A DNA stretch of 42,623 bases from Candidatus Zixiibacteriota bacterium. GTDB lineage: Bacteria; Zixibacteria; MSB-5A5; GN15; JAAZOE01. The stretch covers positions 1-42,623 of the forward strand of contig DAOUTW010000037.1 of assembly GCA_030668485.1 (NCBI GenBank), written 5' to 3'. Shown here piece after piece: positions 15,921 through 26,372 of the stretch (positions are counted from its first letter, which is position 1; every line of letters begins with the position of its first letter). Under the pieces are notes generated by a model. That model did not search any database. It was not told where the DNA came from and worked only from the letters and a program-made list of their open reading frames with translations. The translations under genes were made by a program, and so were the position numbers.

Positions 15921-16889
15921 CTATGACTTCTTGTGCTTTGGATTAAGTTTCAATGACATAGTTATCGAACGGCGTTCAAATTTGGTTGGTTGATCGGCTT
16001 CCAGTTCCACAAAGCCAATCTTACGGTAGAGATTGTTTGCGGCGGTCAGTTTGGGACTGGTGAAAAGGATAATCGACTCGGCACCCATCTCTTCAGCCTT
16101 TTCAATTGCGGCTAACACCAGACGTTTCCCGATCTGTTTGCCTTGAGCCTTTTCCGTTACGCCCATTTTAGCCACTTCGAATTTTCCATCATCATGATTC
16201 ATCATGGCAATCGTGCCGACGATTTCTCCATCGAACCGCGCAAAAAGAATAAATCCCCCCTTGTTTATAATCCGGCGGCGGGGATCACCCAGCAAAGCCC
16301 GGTCATATCCTTCGACCGTGAAATATTTTTCAAGCCATTCGACATTCAGCCTTTCAAACTCTTTTCTCAGTTTAGGCTCGTAATCTATGATTTCCACGTT
16401 ATTCAATTGCCGTTTCTTGATCCGTGCCGAAACGCGCCCGTACATATCTTTTTCATCAAGCGATTTCTCGACCTTACTGAGATTACCCAGTAAATCCCGG
16501 CCGGATTCTTCAATCACCTCTTGTGTGGCCGCCTCGATATCCTTCCAGACCGGTACCAGTGAGGCCAGAACCTTGCCACCCTTGTTTGAGAGCGACAGCA
16601 TCCGGCGGCGTTCATCCTGAATATCTTTTGTCGAAGATAAAATACCGGCTTCGGTCATTCCGGCCGCAATTTGATTGATAGCGGGATGGGTCATCCCCAG
16701 CTCGCGGGCGATCTCAGTCACCGCCAGGGGCGATTTCTGGCCCAGTAAATACATAACCGGGAACCAGCGAGCGTGAAACTCGACATCCAGTTCCCGGTAA
16801 ATGCGCGAAACATCCCTCATCAATCTCTCGCTAATTCTTTTCAGCCTGCTGGCGAAAGCCAGGGCCCCGAGTTGTTGGATCATATCCAC
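15921..16889 (-). CDS. MarR-family regulator fused to GNAT acetyltransferase
   Basis: The protein has 322 residues. The N-terminal half is a winged helix of the MarR type (PLAVTEIARELGMTHPAINQIAAGM, then DERRRMLSLSNKG). Residues from about 165 are a GNAT acetyltransferase with the acetyl-CoA-binding segment EKAQGKQIGKRLVLAAIEKA and the closing ANNLYRKIGF. Fusions of this kind are known as bifunctional helix-turn-helix/acetyltransferase regulators. It is the first gene of an operon with the S41 peptidase (nine bases apart), so it may regulate its own operon. The substrate of the acetyltransferase is unknown. Confidence 0.93.
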   Translation of the reverse strand: MDMIQQLGALAFASRLKRISERLMRDVSRIYRELDVEFHARWFPVMYLLGQKSPLAVTEIARELGMTHPAINQIAAGMTEAGILSSTKDIQDERRRMLSLSNKGGKVLASLVPVWKDIEAATQEVIEESGRDLLGNLSKVEKSLDEKDMYGRVSARIKKRQLNNVEIIDYEPKLRKEFERLNVEWLEKYFTVEGYDRALLGDPRRRIINKGGFILFARFDGEIVGTIAMMNHDDGKFEVAKMGVTEKAQGKQIGKRLVLAAIEKAEEMGAESIILFTSPKLTAANNLYRKIGFVELEADQPTKFERRSITMSLKLNPKHKKS

Positions 16890-16982
16890 AAAATCTTCCC
16901 TTTCCCCAAAGGCCTTTTTCTCTAAGATATCGTTTTTTACGTAAGGGCTTACGCAAATGTTTCACAAATTTTTGTGCGAGAA

Positions 16983-17018
16983 CAAAAAAAATGGCCGTCC
17001 CTTATGGGACGACCATTC
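16983..17018 (-). terminator. Intrinsic terminator of the M28 peptidase gene
   Basis: On the minus strand ATGGTCGTCCC pairs with GGGACGGCCAT (one mismatch, TTAT/ATAA loop) and is followed by eight T. It lies 25 bases after the M28 gene stop and upstream of the MarR-GNAT gene. Confidence 0.8.
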
Positions 17019-17042
17019 TGAACCTGTATATCATTTTGTCTG

Positions 17043-19880
17043 TTAGGGGCAACAACCTGCCACTGGCGGCGGTCCGCCGCTAAAGACATAAGCGATCAAA
17101 TAAACGGCATCGGCCACATTGACATCGCCATCGCCGTTGGAATCGCCGACACAATACGGGTCAGGTCCCGGACCGCCTTTGAAGACATAGTTTATGATGT
17201 AAACCGCATCGGCGACATTGGTATCGCCATCGCCGTTGGCATCGCCGCAAACGTAGGGCGCTAATACTTCCACGCTTAGCGGTTTTTCGGCGCTGCTTCC
17301 GATTCCGTCATCAACGCGGGCAGTAAATTCAATCAGACCACTGCTTGTCGGAGTGCCGGATAGCAGGCCCGCTGGAGAAAGCGTCAGACCTGTTCCCGAT
17401 AAATCGCCGTCACGGTCGCTCCAGATTTTGGAACCGGTGCCGCCTGAAGATATCAACTGCTCGCTGTATGGATCGCCAGCAAAGACCGAAGCCAGAAGAT
17501 CGGTGGTAATTAGCAAGGCATCGTTTACCGTGAAGGTAAACAGCTTTTCATCGACATTGACATCCTCATCCGTGACCTCGGCCGTAAACGAAATGTTTCC
17601 GGATGCCATGGGCGCTCCCGATAGCATGCCGGTAGTCGAAAGCGACAGACCGCTGCCGGTCAGGTCGCCGTATTTATCGGACCAGGTATACTGGCCGACT
17701 CCGCCGGTGGCAACCAGTTGTTCGGTAAAGGCGAATCCGGCTGTCCATTCGGGCAATGATTCGGTTGCAATATCCAATGGCGCGGGTCCCTGATCGCAAC
17801 CATAAGCATTGACAACGACATCGTCGATGTTCCAGCCGCAATAGACCCAGCCGGCATCGGTGGATCCCATCACCCAACGCAAGTAAACAGTTGACTGATT
17901 ATCGGCAATTGCAGAAATATCATATTCCAACTGCACCCAGGCATCATCGGCGATTTCTGAAGAGTTTTCCCAGATGGTGGTCCAGTCGACACCGTTATTG
18001 CTGACTCGAATATAGGCATGATCATATATAGGCTGCTCCACGCCGAGCCAGCGCCAGAATGACAAACGACTGCCGAACAACCCGGAACAATCGATGGCCG
18101 GGCTGGTCAGAAATCTTTCCGACATGTCGTTGGTGTAATCGCCACTTAAATTATAGCCATAGACATTGGTACTGTTGTATCCGCCGACCGGGTCAGGGCC
18201 GCCATACTGTCCTCCACCTCCGGTGGGACTTCCCCTCTCCCAGAGTCCGCCGGAAACGGTCCAGCTTTTGTCGGTTTCAAAATCGTCGGAGAACACCACC
18301 GAATCGGTAGTAGTCGGGAAAGCGATATAGGGCGATCCCGGATCAGGATCATAGATAATTCCCTCTGTAGCTTCTTCGGCGCTGACATAAAACGAGGCAT
18401 ACTCGCCGCATGTCAAACCCGGAAGGGTTGCCATATAGCGATCCCCCGACAATTGTGTCATCGCCTGTGACTGGGTGACCCCGCCGCTGATGCTATAATG
18501 GATCTGCCCTGTTCCCGGTACCGGGACGCCGCCAAAGAATCCGCTGACGACGACTTCGAACATGGTCGATTGTTCGGGAGTGAGCATCGACGGAACATCA
18601 TCGGGGTAACCGAAGGCCAGCGAAGGCCCCGGAATATAATTCTGAGAAGCCGAATAGGCTGTGGCCAGCGAAGCTTTAACCATTTTGGTCATATATGGAA
18701 AATCCATATAGGTGGTGCTGTCCTGGTATGAATGATAAACGTCGGAGAAGATATATTCATGGACAAAGGTTGCTTTGTAGCCTAACTGGGTGAACGGATA
18801 ATGATCCGATCCGCCGGAATTTCCGCTGAGGATTCCGGTCAGGCCGACCAGGGAATCGCCCAGATCCTGCCAGAGGATGCTGTAGGTTTGGTCGGTACCA
18901 TGATACAGCTTGGCCTGAGTGGTATTTTCGTGAAAGGCGATCATATCGAGGTTGAGCATGTAGACAATGCTATCACCGCGGGCATAGGCCTCATCGGCGT
19001 AATGATAGGAGCCATGCAACCCCTGTTCTTCGGCGTCAAATAGAGCAAACACAAAGGTCAAGTCAGTATCATAGTCCTTGAGGATACGCGCCATTTCCAG
19101 AACAGCGGCGCTTCCCGAACCGTTATCATCGGCTCCGGGTGAACCGGTGACGGCGTCGCGATGAGCGCCGATAATGACATGGTGTTCTGTCAGATGAGTG
19201 CCGACTTTGTAGGCAAGCACATTCATGCAATTGGAGGAAGCGGCGTAAAAGCTGTCGATAACAATCGAATCATAGCCGAATTCATCAAACTTGGCTGCAA
19301 TCCAGTCTCGCGAGTTGTAATTGGAGACGGTGCCGGTGTACCGGCTGCCATAAGCCTGCAGAGCTTCAGTGTAGGACAGCAGAGAATCCTGATTTACCTG
19401 ATCAATCAATTCCTGCAAACCACTGACACGACTACCATCGGCGAGTTTGAGAGCCTGCACAGGTGTATATTCTATCTGTAATCGCTCGTTCCTGACCGGC
19501 ATCAATGACAGCGATTCAAGACCTGTCGAACGCATACTCTCATCAATGCGATACAGCCTGAAGTTTCCTTCTTCGAACAGAAGTTGATGCTTTTCGGCAT
19601 TGACTGCATCGAGGCGGAGATCGATGGCCAGGTCGCCCTTGTCGATATCGGTAGCAATCGGCTCAATCGAAATCTTGGCCGCCGCCAGATCCTGTGCTAC
19701 ACGGGGATCGGCAGTTATTAAATAGCCATTATTGAGCCGGGCAATCGGTTCAACACCGGCGTCGATTAATAATTTGGCATCATGATCGCTTTTTACCTCG
19801 ACCCGATACAAATCGGCGCCGAATGCGGCGTTACTGATGACAAAAATTAAAAGACAGCCGAAAAGACAAAGCTTTGACAT
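17043..19880 (-). CDS. Secreted M28 metallopeptidase with lectin-like, Ig-like and dockerin-like modules
   Basis: The protein has 945 residues. A signal peptide (1-21) is followed by a propeptide-like region and an M28 aminopeptidase domain at about 180-410. Zinc motifs are IIGAHRDAV, SPGADDNGSGSAA, DAEEQGLHGS, MLNLDMIAF and VYHSYQDS. Next comes a MAM/jelly-roll-like region (about 530-695, DDFETDKSW ... WNIDDVVV), two He_PIG/Ig-like repeats (about 700-870, each with GLxLSxxGxLSGxPxxSG) and a dockerin-like pair (877-945) ending GCCP. It is probably an extracellular aminopeptidase anchored through the C-terminus. In the first SPGADDNG motif GAHRD has Arg where many members have His-Tyr/Leu-Asp; HxD is formed by His and Asp around Arg and is intact. 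Confidence 0.93.
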   Translation of the reverse strand: MSKLCLFGCLLIFVISNAAFGADLYRVEVKSDHDAKLLIDAGVEPIARLNNGYLITADPRVAQDLAAAKISIEPIATDIDKGDLAIDLRLDAVNAEKHQLLFEEGNFRLYRIDESMRSTGLESLSLMPVRNERLQIEYTPVQALKLADGSRVSGLQELIDQVNQDSLLSYTEALQAYGSRYTGTVSNYNSRDWIAAKFDEFGYDSIVIDSFYAASSNCMNVLAYKVGTHLTEHHVIIGAHRDAVTGSPGADDNGSGSAAVLEMARILKDYDTDLTFVFALFDAEEQGLHGSYHYADEAYARGDSIVYMLNLDMIAFHENTTQAKLYHGTDQTYSILWQDLGDSLVGLTGILSGNSGGSDHYPFTQLGYKATFVHEYIFSDVYHSYQDSTTYMDFPYMTKMVKASLATAYSASQNYIPGPSLAFGYPDDVPSMLTPEQSTMFEVVVSGFFGGVPVPGTGQIHYSISGGVTQSQAMTQLSGDRYMATLPGLTCGEYASFYVSAEEATEGIIYDPDPGSPYIAFPTTTDSVVFSDDFETDKSWTVSGGLWERGSPTGGGGQYGGPDPVGGYNSTNVYGYNLSGDYTNDMSERFLTSPAIDCSGLFGSRLSFWRWLGVEQPIYDHAYIRVSNNGVDWTTIWENSSEIADDAWVQLEYDISAIADNQSTVYLRWVMGSTDAGWVYCGWNIDDVVVNAYGCDQGPAPLDIATESLPEWTAGFAFTEQLVATGGVGQYTWSDKYGDLTGSGLSLSTTGMLSGAPMASGNISFTAEVTDEDVNVDEKLFTFTVNDALLITTDLLASVFAGDPYSEQLISSGGTGSKIWSDRDGDLSGTGLTLSPAGLLSGTPTSSGLIEFTARVDDGIGSSAEKPLSVEVLAPYVCGDANGDGDTNVADAVYIINYVFKGGPGPDPYCVGDSNGDGDVNVADAVYLIAYVFSGGPPPVAGCCP

Positions 19881-20064
19881 TGTAGGTTTCCTTCCGAAGA
19901 AACACTGAAATAAGTATTATATCCCAATATAGCCATAAGTTATATTTTGTAAAGTAATAATAGATAAAGTCGGTCTCTTTTGGACATAATAAACGGGGAC
20001 GCCTCAATGGTGTCCCCGTTATTGCTTTCGAATTTATTGTGCCGTAAAACGGCCAATTATTTGC
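19881..20064 (-). terminator. Spacer with terminator-like hairpin after the propeller gene
   Basis: AACGGGGAC (19992-20000) pairs with GTCCCCGTT (20012-20020) across 11 bases and is followed on the minus strand by TTATTAT. This would end the propeller gene transcript. The remainder is AT-rich and should hold the M28 gene promoter; no clear -35/-10 pair was identified. Confidence 0.6.
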
Positions 20065-22728
20065 CTACTGACAACACCCCTCCACCGGCGCCGGGCCGCC
20101 GAGGAAAACATAGGCGATGAGATAGACGGCATCGCCGACATTGACACCTCCATCGCCATTGGCGTCACCGGCACAAACCGGATCGGGAGCCGGACCGCCC
20201 TTGAAGACATAATTGATAATGTAAACGGCATCGGCGACGTTGACGCTTCCATCGCCGTTGGCATCGCCGCAGACGGCATGCGGTGTTTCATCCAACGTCC
20301 TGAAAGCATACACGAGGCCGTCGGACCCGAAGGTTATGCAGACAATATTAACCCGGTCATTGCAGTTTACATCGCCGACAAGAATATGCATAACATCGTC
20401 GGCAGTGCTCTGACTCCATTCGACAGCACCGGTGGCTCCGTCCACGACATATACATTTTGATCGTCGGAACCGATAATCCCTTCATTCTCGCCGTCGTTA
20501 TCGACATCATAAACCATACAGTGGTTCACTTCGGCTCCGGTCGGGAATTCCCACAATATACGACCGTCGTCACCACTTAGGGCGATGGCGGCATCGGTAC
20601 CTCCCAGGTACGGAACCAGCACATCGGGTATTTTATCTCCATTCAAATCACCGCCGCCCATATCATGAATATTAGATTCCACCTGGATCGGCTGTGTCCA
20701 AATAGCCGTTTGAGTGGCGCCGTCGATCATAATCACCTGTTTGTCGAAAGGCGCCAGGCCGGCGGCTACGTCCATAACTCCATCTTCATTGACATCCATC
20801 GCCTCAACATGTGCAACCGCTTCCGGTGTCGTGTAGCGCCATAATACGCTTCCATCAAACCCATCCAGTACCGTGACATTATTTCCATCCGGACCGCCGG
20901 CAACCGCCACGACAACATCCAGGGGACCGGCGTCATTCATCTGGACCAGATCAACCTCATTGACCTCTCCCCCGACATATTGCGACCAAAGCTCTATACC
21001 GTTTTCGCCTCGGATGGCATAGACCATATTATCGTCGGCTCCGGCAATGACATCGACATTTCCATCATCATTGAGATCGGCGGCATCGAGGCACTTGCGG
21101 TACAATTGATCGGTGGGAGCGGTAAACTGCCACATCACCGACCCGTTTTCACCGTCTATGGCCGTTACCATATCATCACCACCGGCAACGGCAGCATCGT
21201 CAAAACCGTCATTGTCGAAATCCCCTGCGGTGGCGGCGTACAGATTCGCTGTTCCCTGCCAGACCCATAACTCGGTGCCGTCGTTACCGTCCATAGCAAT
21301 GGCGTTATCTCCGACCGAGGCGGCGGAGACGACATCCAGACAACCATCGCCGTTGAAATCGCCAAGAGCGATGGAGTTGCCGTACTGGCCGATATCATGT
21401 TCCCACAGTATCGGCGATTGGACAGTCATCAAAGCCCACACACCCTTACCCGGATCGGGTGGCGTTCCTATGTAATCGGCTCCGCCTCCAGCGGCGATAT
21501 CGAAGACTTCATCGCCGTTAAAATCGGCGACGCCGACACCGCGCATGGAGCCGTTGACCGAATAATAATACTGGAAGGTACCGTCGAGGCCGTTGAGGAC
21601 CTCAATGCGGTCGCTTCCGGCACACACGACATTCATATCCTTGTCGCCTAGAACATCCCCGAAAGCGATATCCCGGGTATGCCCGACCAAGGTATCGGAG
21701 ACCCAGACAAGGGAAGAGCCATTAAGCGCATATACTACACGCTCGCCGAGATAGGTTCCAACTATTAATTCGCGCGACCCGTCTTCGTCGAGATCCTGGA
21801 GATACAGCAGGATATTGCCGTTGGAATGATCGACCGCACCGATATTATATGACCATTCCAGAACGCCGTCGACGGCGTTACGGGCCTGTATTTCGCCGTG
21901 ATCGTCACCGTATATTACGCCAAAGATAGCTTCCGGTTCGGGATCGCCGTCGATGTTATCGATAATGACATCCATGACCAGATACGGCACGATAGAATCC
22001 CAGATAAACGATCCGTCGGTCCCATCGAAAACACCCATGTGATTATCGAAATTGGCCAGGTATTCGTTGCCGAAACCTATATCATCAATCCCATCATCGT
22101 TAACATCTCCGCCCTCGACGGCATTAACCCACATGCCATCGACATGATGACTCCACAGATGAGCTCCCGTTTGTCCATCGACGGCATAAACGGAATCGTC
22201 GAAGGAACCGGCGGCAACATCCATATACTCATCACCATTGAGGTCGGCAACCGTCACCGTCTGGATCGTAGCGCTGATAGGGAAGGTCCACAGGGCTGTG
22301 CCATCGACGCCGTTGATGGCATGAATTTGGCCGTCGGGAGTAGGCGATGATTGGTATGATGCTCCCGCGACCGCATCCATGACGCCGTCATTATTCAAAT
22401 CGCCGATAGTCATGGATCGGACGCCATCCTGGAGCAGATAGGTCCAGAGGGTATCGCCGGTTTCGCCGTCCAGAGCATAAACCCTGGAAGGTTCGCCGTA
22501 ATAGGTCATATCGTATTCACCGGCGATAACATCCTTGATGCCGTCTCCATTGAGGTCGGCCGTTTCCACCTTTCCGACGGTCAGGCTCGAATCATAAATC
22601 CATATCGGATCACCGGAATATCCATCGGCCCGATAGAGGGCGTACCCAGCGGAAAGAGTCATCAAGGTTATCACTGCAATAATGATAACGACAACTTTAC
22701 GGTTATTTTGTGGGGAATGAACCATCAT
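20065..22728 (-). CDS. Exported FG-GAP/PQQ-like beta-propeller protein with dockerin-like module
   Basis: The protein has 887 residues. A hydrophobic N-terminal segment (about 11-30) serves as signal or anchor. The body is built from repeats that combine an FG-GAP calcium loop (DLNGDGIKDVIAG, DLNNDGVMDAVAG, DFNGDGCLDVVSA and others) with a PQQ-like blade (YALDGETGDTLWTY, AINGVDGTALWTF). About 15 such units give two propellers. Residues 816-887 are a dockerin-like pair ending GCCQ. No enzyme motif was seen; a surface or binding role is likely. AAGGAG precedes two adjacent ATG codons at 22728 and 22725; either may be used. Confidence 0.9.
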   Translation of the reverse strand: MMVHSPQNNRKVVVIIIAVITLMTLSAGYALYRADGYSGDPIWIYDSSLTVGKVETADLNGDGIKDVIAGEYDMTYYGEPSRVYALDGETGDTLWTYLLQDGVRSMTIGDLNNDGVMDAVAGASYQSSPTPDGQIHAINGVDGTALWTFPISATIQTVTVADLNGDEYMDVAAGSFDDSVYAVDGQTGAHLWSHHVDGMWVNAVEGGDVNDDGIDDIGFGNEYLANFDNHMGVFDGTDGSFIWDSIVPYLVMDVIIDNIDGDPEPEAIFGVIYGDDHGEIQARNAVDGVLEWSYNIGAVDHSNGNILLYLQDLDEDGSRELIVGTYLGERVVYALNGSSLVWVSDTLVGHTRDIAFGDVLGDKDMNVVCAGSDRIEVLNGLDGTFQYYYSVNGSMRGVGVADFNGDEVFDIAAGGGADYIGTPPDPGKGVWALMTVQSPILWEHDIGQYGNSIALGDFNGDGCLDVVSAASVGDNAIAMDGNDGTELWVWQGTANLYAATAGDFDNDGFDDAAVAGGDDMVTAIDGENGSVMWQFTAPTDQLYRKCLDAADLNDDGNVDVIAGADDNMVYAIRGENGIELWSQYVGGEVNEVDLVQMNDAGPLDVVVAVAGGPDGNNVTVLDGFDGSVLWRYTTPEAVAHVEAMDVNEDGVMDVAAGLAPFDKQVIMIDGATQTAIWTQPIQVESNIHDMGGGDLNGDKIPDVLVPYLGGTDAAIALSGDDGRILWEFPTGAEVNHCMVYDVDNDGENEGIIGSDDQNVYVVDGATGAVEWSQSTADDVMHILVGDVNCNDRVNIVCITFGSDGLVYAFRTLDETPHAVCGDANGDGSVNVADAVYIINYVFKGGPAPDPVCAGDANGDGGVNVGDAVYLIAYVFLGGPAPVEGCCQ

Positions 22729-23052
22729 TCTACTCCTTGCCTGGTTTTTTATACATCGGCGAGCACTAGCTTTGCGAGCCAGTTGGGTCTACTCGGCAGT
22801 CATAAACGAATCACGCAATAAGTAATTGTGGCGTCGTGCTGGACTCAGGAAGTATCGAAAACAAATACTAACAAAGGGCGAAATCGGCTGTCGCATCGCC
22901 TGAAGGTCCTTCGCCGATAGGTTACGCCATATATTTTAAAGATAGCCACATAGTGGCTTATGTCAAGCGATTAAATTGGGTGGAAAGCCGAATATCAACA
23001 GGGTCGATTATTAATCGGCCCTGTTGATTCGAAAGCGATTTGTATCGAGTAT
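22729..23052 (-). terminator. Spacer with terminator hairpin after the subtilase gene
   Basis: ATCAACAGGG (22994-23003) and CCCTGTTGAT (23019-23028) form a long stem whose inner part is CGATT/AATCG. It lies 25 bases after the subtilase stop on the minus strand and is the likely terminator. A smaller AGCCAC/GTGGCT hairpin is at about 22945-22959, and CGGCTGTCGC at about 22889 matches the tail of the dispersed repeat family. No gene is present. Confidence 0.6.
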
Positions 23053-26000
23053 TTACGGACAGCATCCGGGTAGCGGTGCCGGACCGCCTTTGAAGACATA
23101 GGCGATCAGATAAACAGCGTCCCCGACATTGCAACTACCGTCGCCATTGGCATCGCCTCTGCAAACCGGGACAGGCGCCGGACCACCCTTGAAGACATAA
23201 CTAATGACATAGACGGCATCGCCGACATTTACGCTTCCGTCGCTATTGGCGTCCCCGCAAACGATCGGTCCGGTCGGTTCGGTCACTTGCATATGATTGT
23301 TGACGTTGACGCCGACAATAACCTGATTCGTGCCGGAAGGCCAGTCGATTATCAGGGAATCGATCCAGGTTTTACTTCCGACCCCGAATTCGGCTGTCAG
23401 GGAATGCATCGAGCAGTATCCGGAGCCGCTGGTTACTTCGCGGATTTGTGACACCCCGCCGGCTGAAATCCGAATACGGGCGCCAATGCCGCATTTGTTG
23501 GAGGCCACACCGATTAGATCGACCTTCAGCCAGTTATTATCATCGCCGATTTCATTTCTATACATCCTGCAGTTTTGCCACAGACCGGCATTCGGCACAT
23601 AGATGTCCAAGTCTCCATCGTTGTCATAGTCGCCCCAGGCAAAACCCATGCCGTACCCGGTATCAGCAAGGACCGGGGAGGTGGCATCGGTAAATATCGT
23701 GGGCGCCTCATTGCGGAACAGTTTATTGGAGCCACTGCTGTTGGTAACGTACAAATCGAGATCGCCATCGTTGTCATAGTCGGCCCAACCGGCGCTCAAG
23801 CCCCAGCCGGCATCATTCAGGACCGGAGTTCCGGGATCAACGAAAGTACCGCCCTGGTTTTCAAACATCCTGTTGGCCTGACCACCGTTCTTAACGAGGT
23901 AAATATCAAGATCGCCATCGCCATCATAATCGCCCCAGGCCACGCCGGTACCTTCGCCGATGTCGGCAAGAAGCGGGGAGGTCACATCGGTGAATGTTCC
24001 TCCGCCGTCATTGCGATAGAGATGATTCGCCTCACCATAATTGCAGGCCAGGTAGAGGTCCATATCGCCATCATCATCATAATCGGCCCAAGCCGAACCG
24101 GCGCTGCTGCCGGCATAATTAACCGGTGATCCAACGATATCGGTCCAAGACCCGCCGCCATCATTGCGGAAAAGCCGGTTGGGTCCGGCGTACGTGGTCA
24201 CATAGAGATCGATATCGCCGTCATTATCGTAATCTACCCAGTTGACCTGCTGGTTCATACTGGCCGGATCGTCGATAGGCGAAGCACTGACGTTGACGAA
24301 CACCCCGCCACCGTCATTACGATAGAGGTCATTGGGACTCGCACTATTGGCCAGGTATAAATCAAGGTCGCCATCGTTGTCATAATCACCCCAGGCGACG
24401 CCGTATCCGATGCCATTATCATCAACCGGAGACGCGGAGACATCGGTGAACGAAGGCGAGTCATTGCGGAAGAGCTTGTTGGGATTGTTATTACTATTGG
24501 AGACATATAAATCCAAGGATCCATTGTTATCATAATCTCCCCAGGCAGCGCCAATGGAATGCTGACTAAAGATATCGACCGGTGGGGCGGTGACATCGGT
24601 CCACTCTGCCTTCAACAACGCGAAAGCGGCCTGCAGATTCGGCCTCGGGCCGATATTACCGAAGGGCGGAGTAATCTGTGCGGTCCCGGATGTGACCAGG
24701 TAATTTCTCAGCATTGGCGGCGTAAGACTTGACGGAGGCACCCCCTGAGCCATCCAGTAACCAACGCAGCAGGCAACCGCTCCGGCCACGCATGGCGAGG
24801 CGCTGGAGGTACCGTCAAAGGAGTTGGTATACATCCAATAGTAGCCATAGGTGCTGTCGAGGTCGCCGTATGCGGTGGTAGCAACATTTTCTCCCCACCC
24901 CTGAAGATCATAGCGGGTGCCATAACTGGACCATGAAATCCGCTCAAGATCGCCTTCGGCCCAAGTCCCACCGGTATAGGCACCACCGGCGCCGACGATT
25001 ATCGCCCCGGAATGTTGCGGATACCAAGTGAGCACATCGGTATTATAGCCGCTGTTGAGCGTTGGCGCGCCGCCGTTGCCGCCGGCTTCAACGACATGGA
25101 TGCCTGCAGCAATTGCGGCCCCAATGGTGGAAAAGACACCATTGAAATTTTGCGCATTAGGATAATAGCAAGTCCACCATTCAATTGGAATATAATCGGT
25201 ATGGGCCGTATTGGGGTCATTGTACCCCCATTGATGTTCCAAAAGAATAACGTCACCCGCCGACATGGCAGTAGAGGCCATGATTATTGCGGCCGGGACA
25301 TCCCAAACGGTATCGGGTGGGGGGCCAGGATAGATGAAGTAAGAAGCGCATGTTAACAAGGTGGCATTTTTGCAAATCCCGGTCGTCCCGATGCCATTAT
25401 CATCGGCCGCCAGAACACCGGCAACAGCCGTGCCATGAAAAGCCCGTTGGGCCGGGAATGGGTCAAGGATTGGATAGGTATTAATCTGCGAACCGGGAAG
25501 CTGGCTGATATCGTTGTGGTTATACCAGCTATACTCGATATCGCACACTGTGACGCCAGCGCCGTCCCCTCCCAGCTGCCCCCAGGCATAGATTATATCC
25601 AGTCCAGTCGGCGTGCTGCTGGCCGGCTGCAAGTAACCTTGCAGGGATTGGTAATCGGGAGGCTGCACGGCTGGCGGCGGAGTCGGAAGCGGCATCGGCG
25701 CGGCATTGATGATGCCGGGCAGAGCTTTCAATTCTTCACATAAAGACCAGATATCATTTCCTTTGGGAATACGCAGGCGATATAAATTATTGAGGTTATA
25801 GACGGGTTGACCGGTATTGCGTTCCCCCCTGAGGTGCAACTCATCCAGTTTTTCCTCAGAGACATCACCTACCCGACGCCAGGTACAAGGAGTAACCTTG
25901 GCCAGCACCTCGTTCACGCCGTTTAGGGCCTTGGAGGCCGACAGGTCAACCGGTTTGCCATCTCGGAGACGTACTTCCGAATCCCAGGAGAACATTACCT

Positions 26001-26130
26001 CGATCAGATTATCTTTGCAGGGATAGGGCGGCTTGTCAGGGCCGTTAGCTTGCACGACTGCAACTTCCAGTCCGAAGAGCAAAATAAAAATGGCTATTAA
26101 AAAGTAGAGAGAACCTTTCTTCGTGCTCAT
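23053..26130 (-). CDS. Secreted S8 subtilase with seven FG-GAP repeats, UnbV-type and dockerin-like modules
   Basis: The protein has 1025 residues. A signal peptide (about 1-28) and an inhibitor-like propeptide precede the subtilase domain: Asp in VTVCDIEYSW (about 195), His in AFHGTAVAG (about 233), oxyanion Asn in EAGGNGGAP and Ser in GTSSASPCVAGA (about 443). Seven VCBS/FG-GAP repeats follow (about 513-857), each WGDYDNDGDLDLY-like and ending in a LFRNDGG-like turn, enough for a seven-bladed propeller. Then comes an ASPIC/UnbV domain (about 858-947, GIGARIRI, IIDWPSG) and a dockerin-like pair ending GCCP. It is an extracellular protease with a large binding platform. All three catalytic residues are present. 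Confidence 0.95.
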   Translation of the reverse strand: MSTKKGSLYFLIAIFILLFGLEVAVVQANGPDKPPYPCKDNLIEVMFSWDSEVRLRDGKPVDLSASKALNGVNEVLAKVTPCTWRRVGDVSEEKLDELHLRGERNTGQPVYNLNNLYRLRIPKGNDIWSLCEELKALPGIINAAPMPLPTPPPAVQPPDYQSLQGYLQPASSTPTGLDIIYAWGQLGGDGAGVTVCDIEYSWYNHNDISQLPGSQINTYPILDPFPAQRAFHGTAVAGVLAADDNGIGTTGICKNATLLTCASYFIYPGPPPDTVWDVPAAIIMASTAMSAGDVILLEHQWGYNDPNTAHTDYIPIEWWTCYYPNAQNFNGVFSTIGAAIAAGIHVVEAGGNGGAPTLNSGYNTDVLTWYPQHSGAIIVGAGGAYTGGTWAEGDLERISWSSYGTRYDLQGWGENVATTAYGDLDSTYGYYWMYTNSFDGTSSASPCVAGAVACCVGYWMAQGVPPSSLTPPMLRNYLVTSGTAQITPPFGNIGPRPNLQAAFALLKAEWTDVTAPPVDIFSQHSIGAAWGDYDNNGSLDLYVSNSNNNPNKLFRNDSPSFTDVSASPVDDNGIGYGVAWGDYDNDGDLDLYLANSASPNDLYRNDGGGVFVNVSASPIDDPASMNQQVNWVDYDNDGDIDLYVTTYAGPNRLFRNDGGGSWTDIVGSPVNYAGSSAGSAWADYDDDGDMDLYLACNYGEANHLYRNDGGGTFTDVTSPLLADIGEGTGVAWGDYDGDGDLDIYLVKNGGQANRMFENQGGTFVDPGTPVLNDAGWGLSAGWADYDNDGDLDLYVTNSSGSNKLFRNEAPTIFTDATSPVLADTGYGMGFAWGDYDNDGDLDIYVPNAGLWQNCRMYRNEIGDDNNWLKVDLIGVASNKCGIGARIRISAGGVSQIREVTSGSGYCSMHSLTAEFGVGSKTWIDSLIIDWPSGTNQVIVGVNVNNHMQVTEPTGPIVCGDANSDGSVNVGDAVYVISYVFKGGPAPVPVCRGDANGDGSCNVGDAVYLIAYVFKGGPAPLPGCCP

Positions 26131-26372
26131 AATAACATCCTCCGCTTAGCCCTGGAACATTTTCGGGCCGCTGACTCCATCCCGCATCAAATCTAAGCTG
26201 TACCAGTTGTCATAAACCAAAGAAGTCTTTTAAGAAATTCACGGGGCTTAAGTTTTCACATAAATCCTATGTTTCTCTATCTAAATTTACGTTTTATCCC
26301 GGTTTTGTCAATCTTGAATATTAAATAAGACAGACGAATGCCTGGTGTTACCACCATTATAAACATTAAAGT

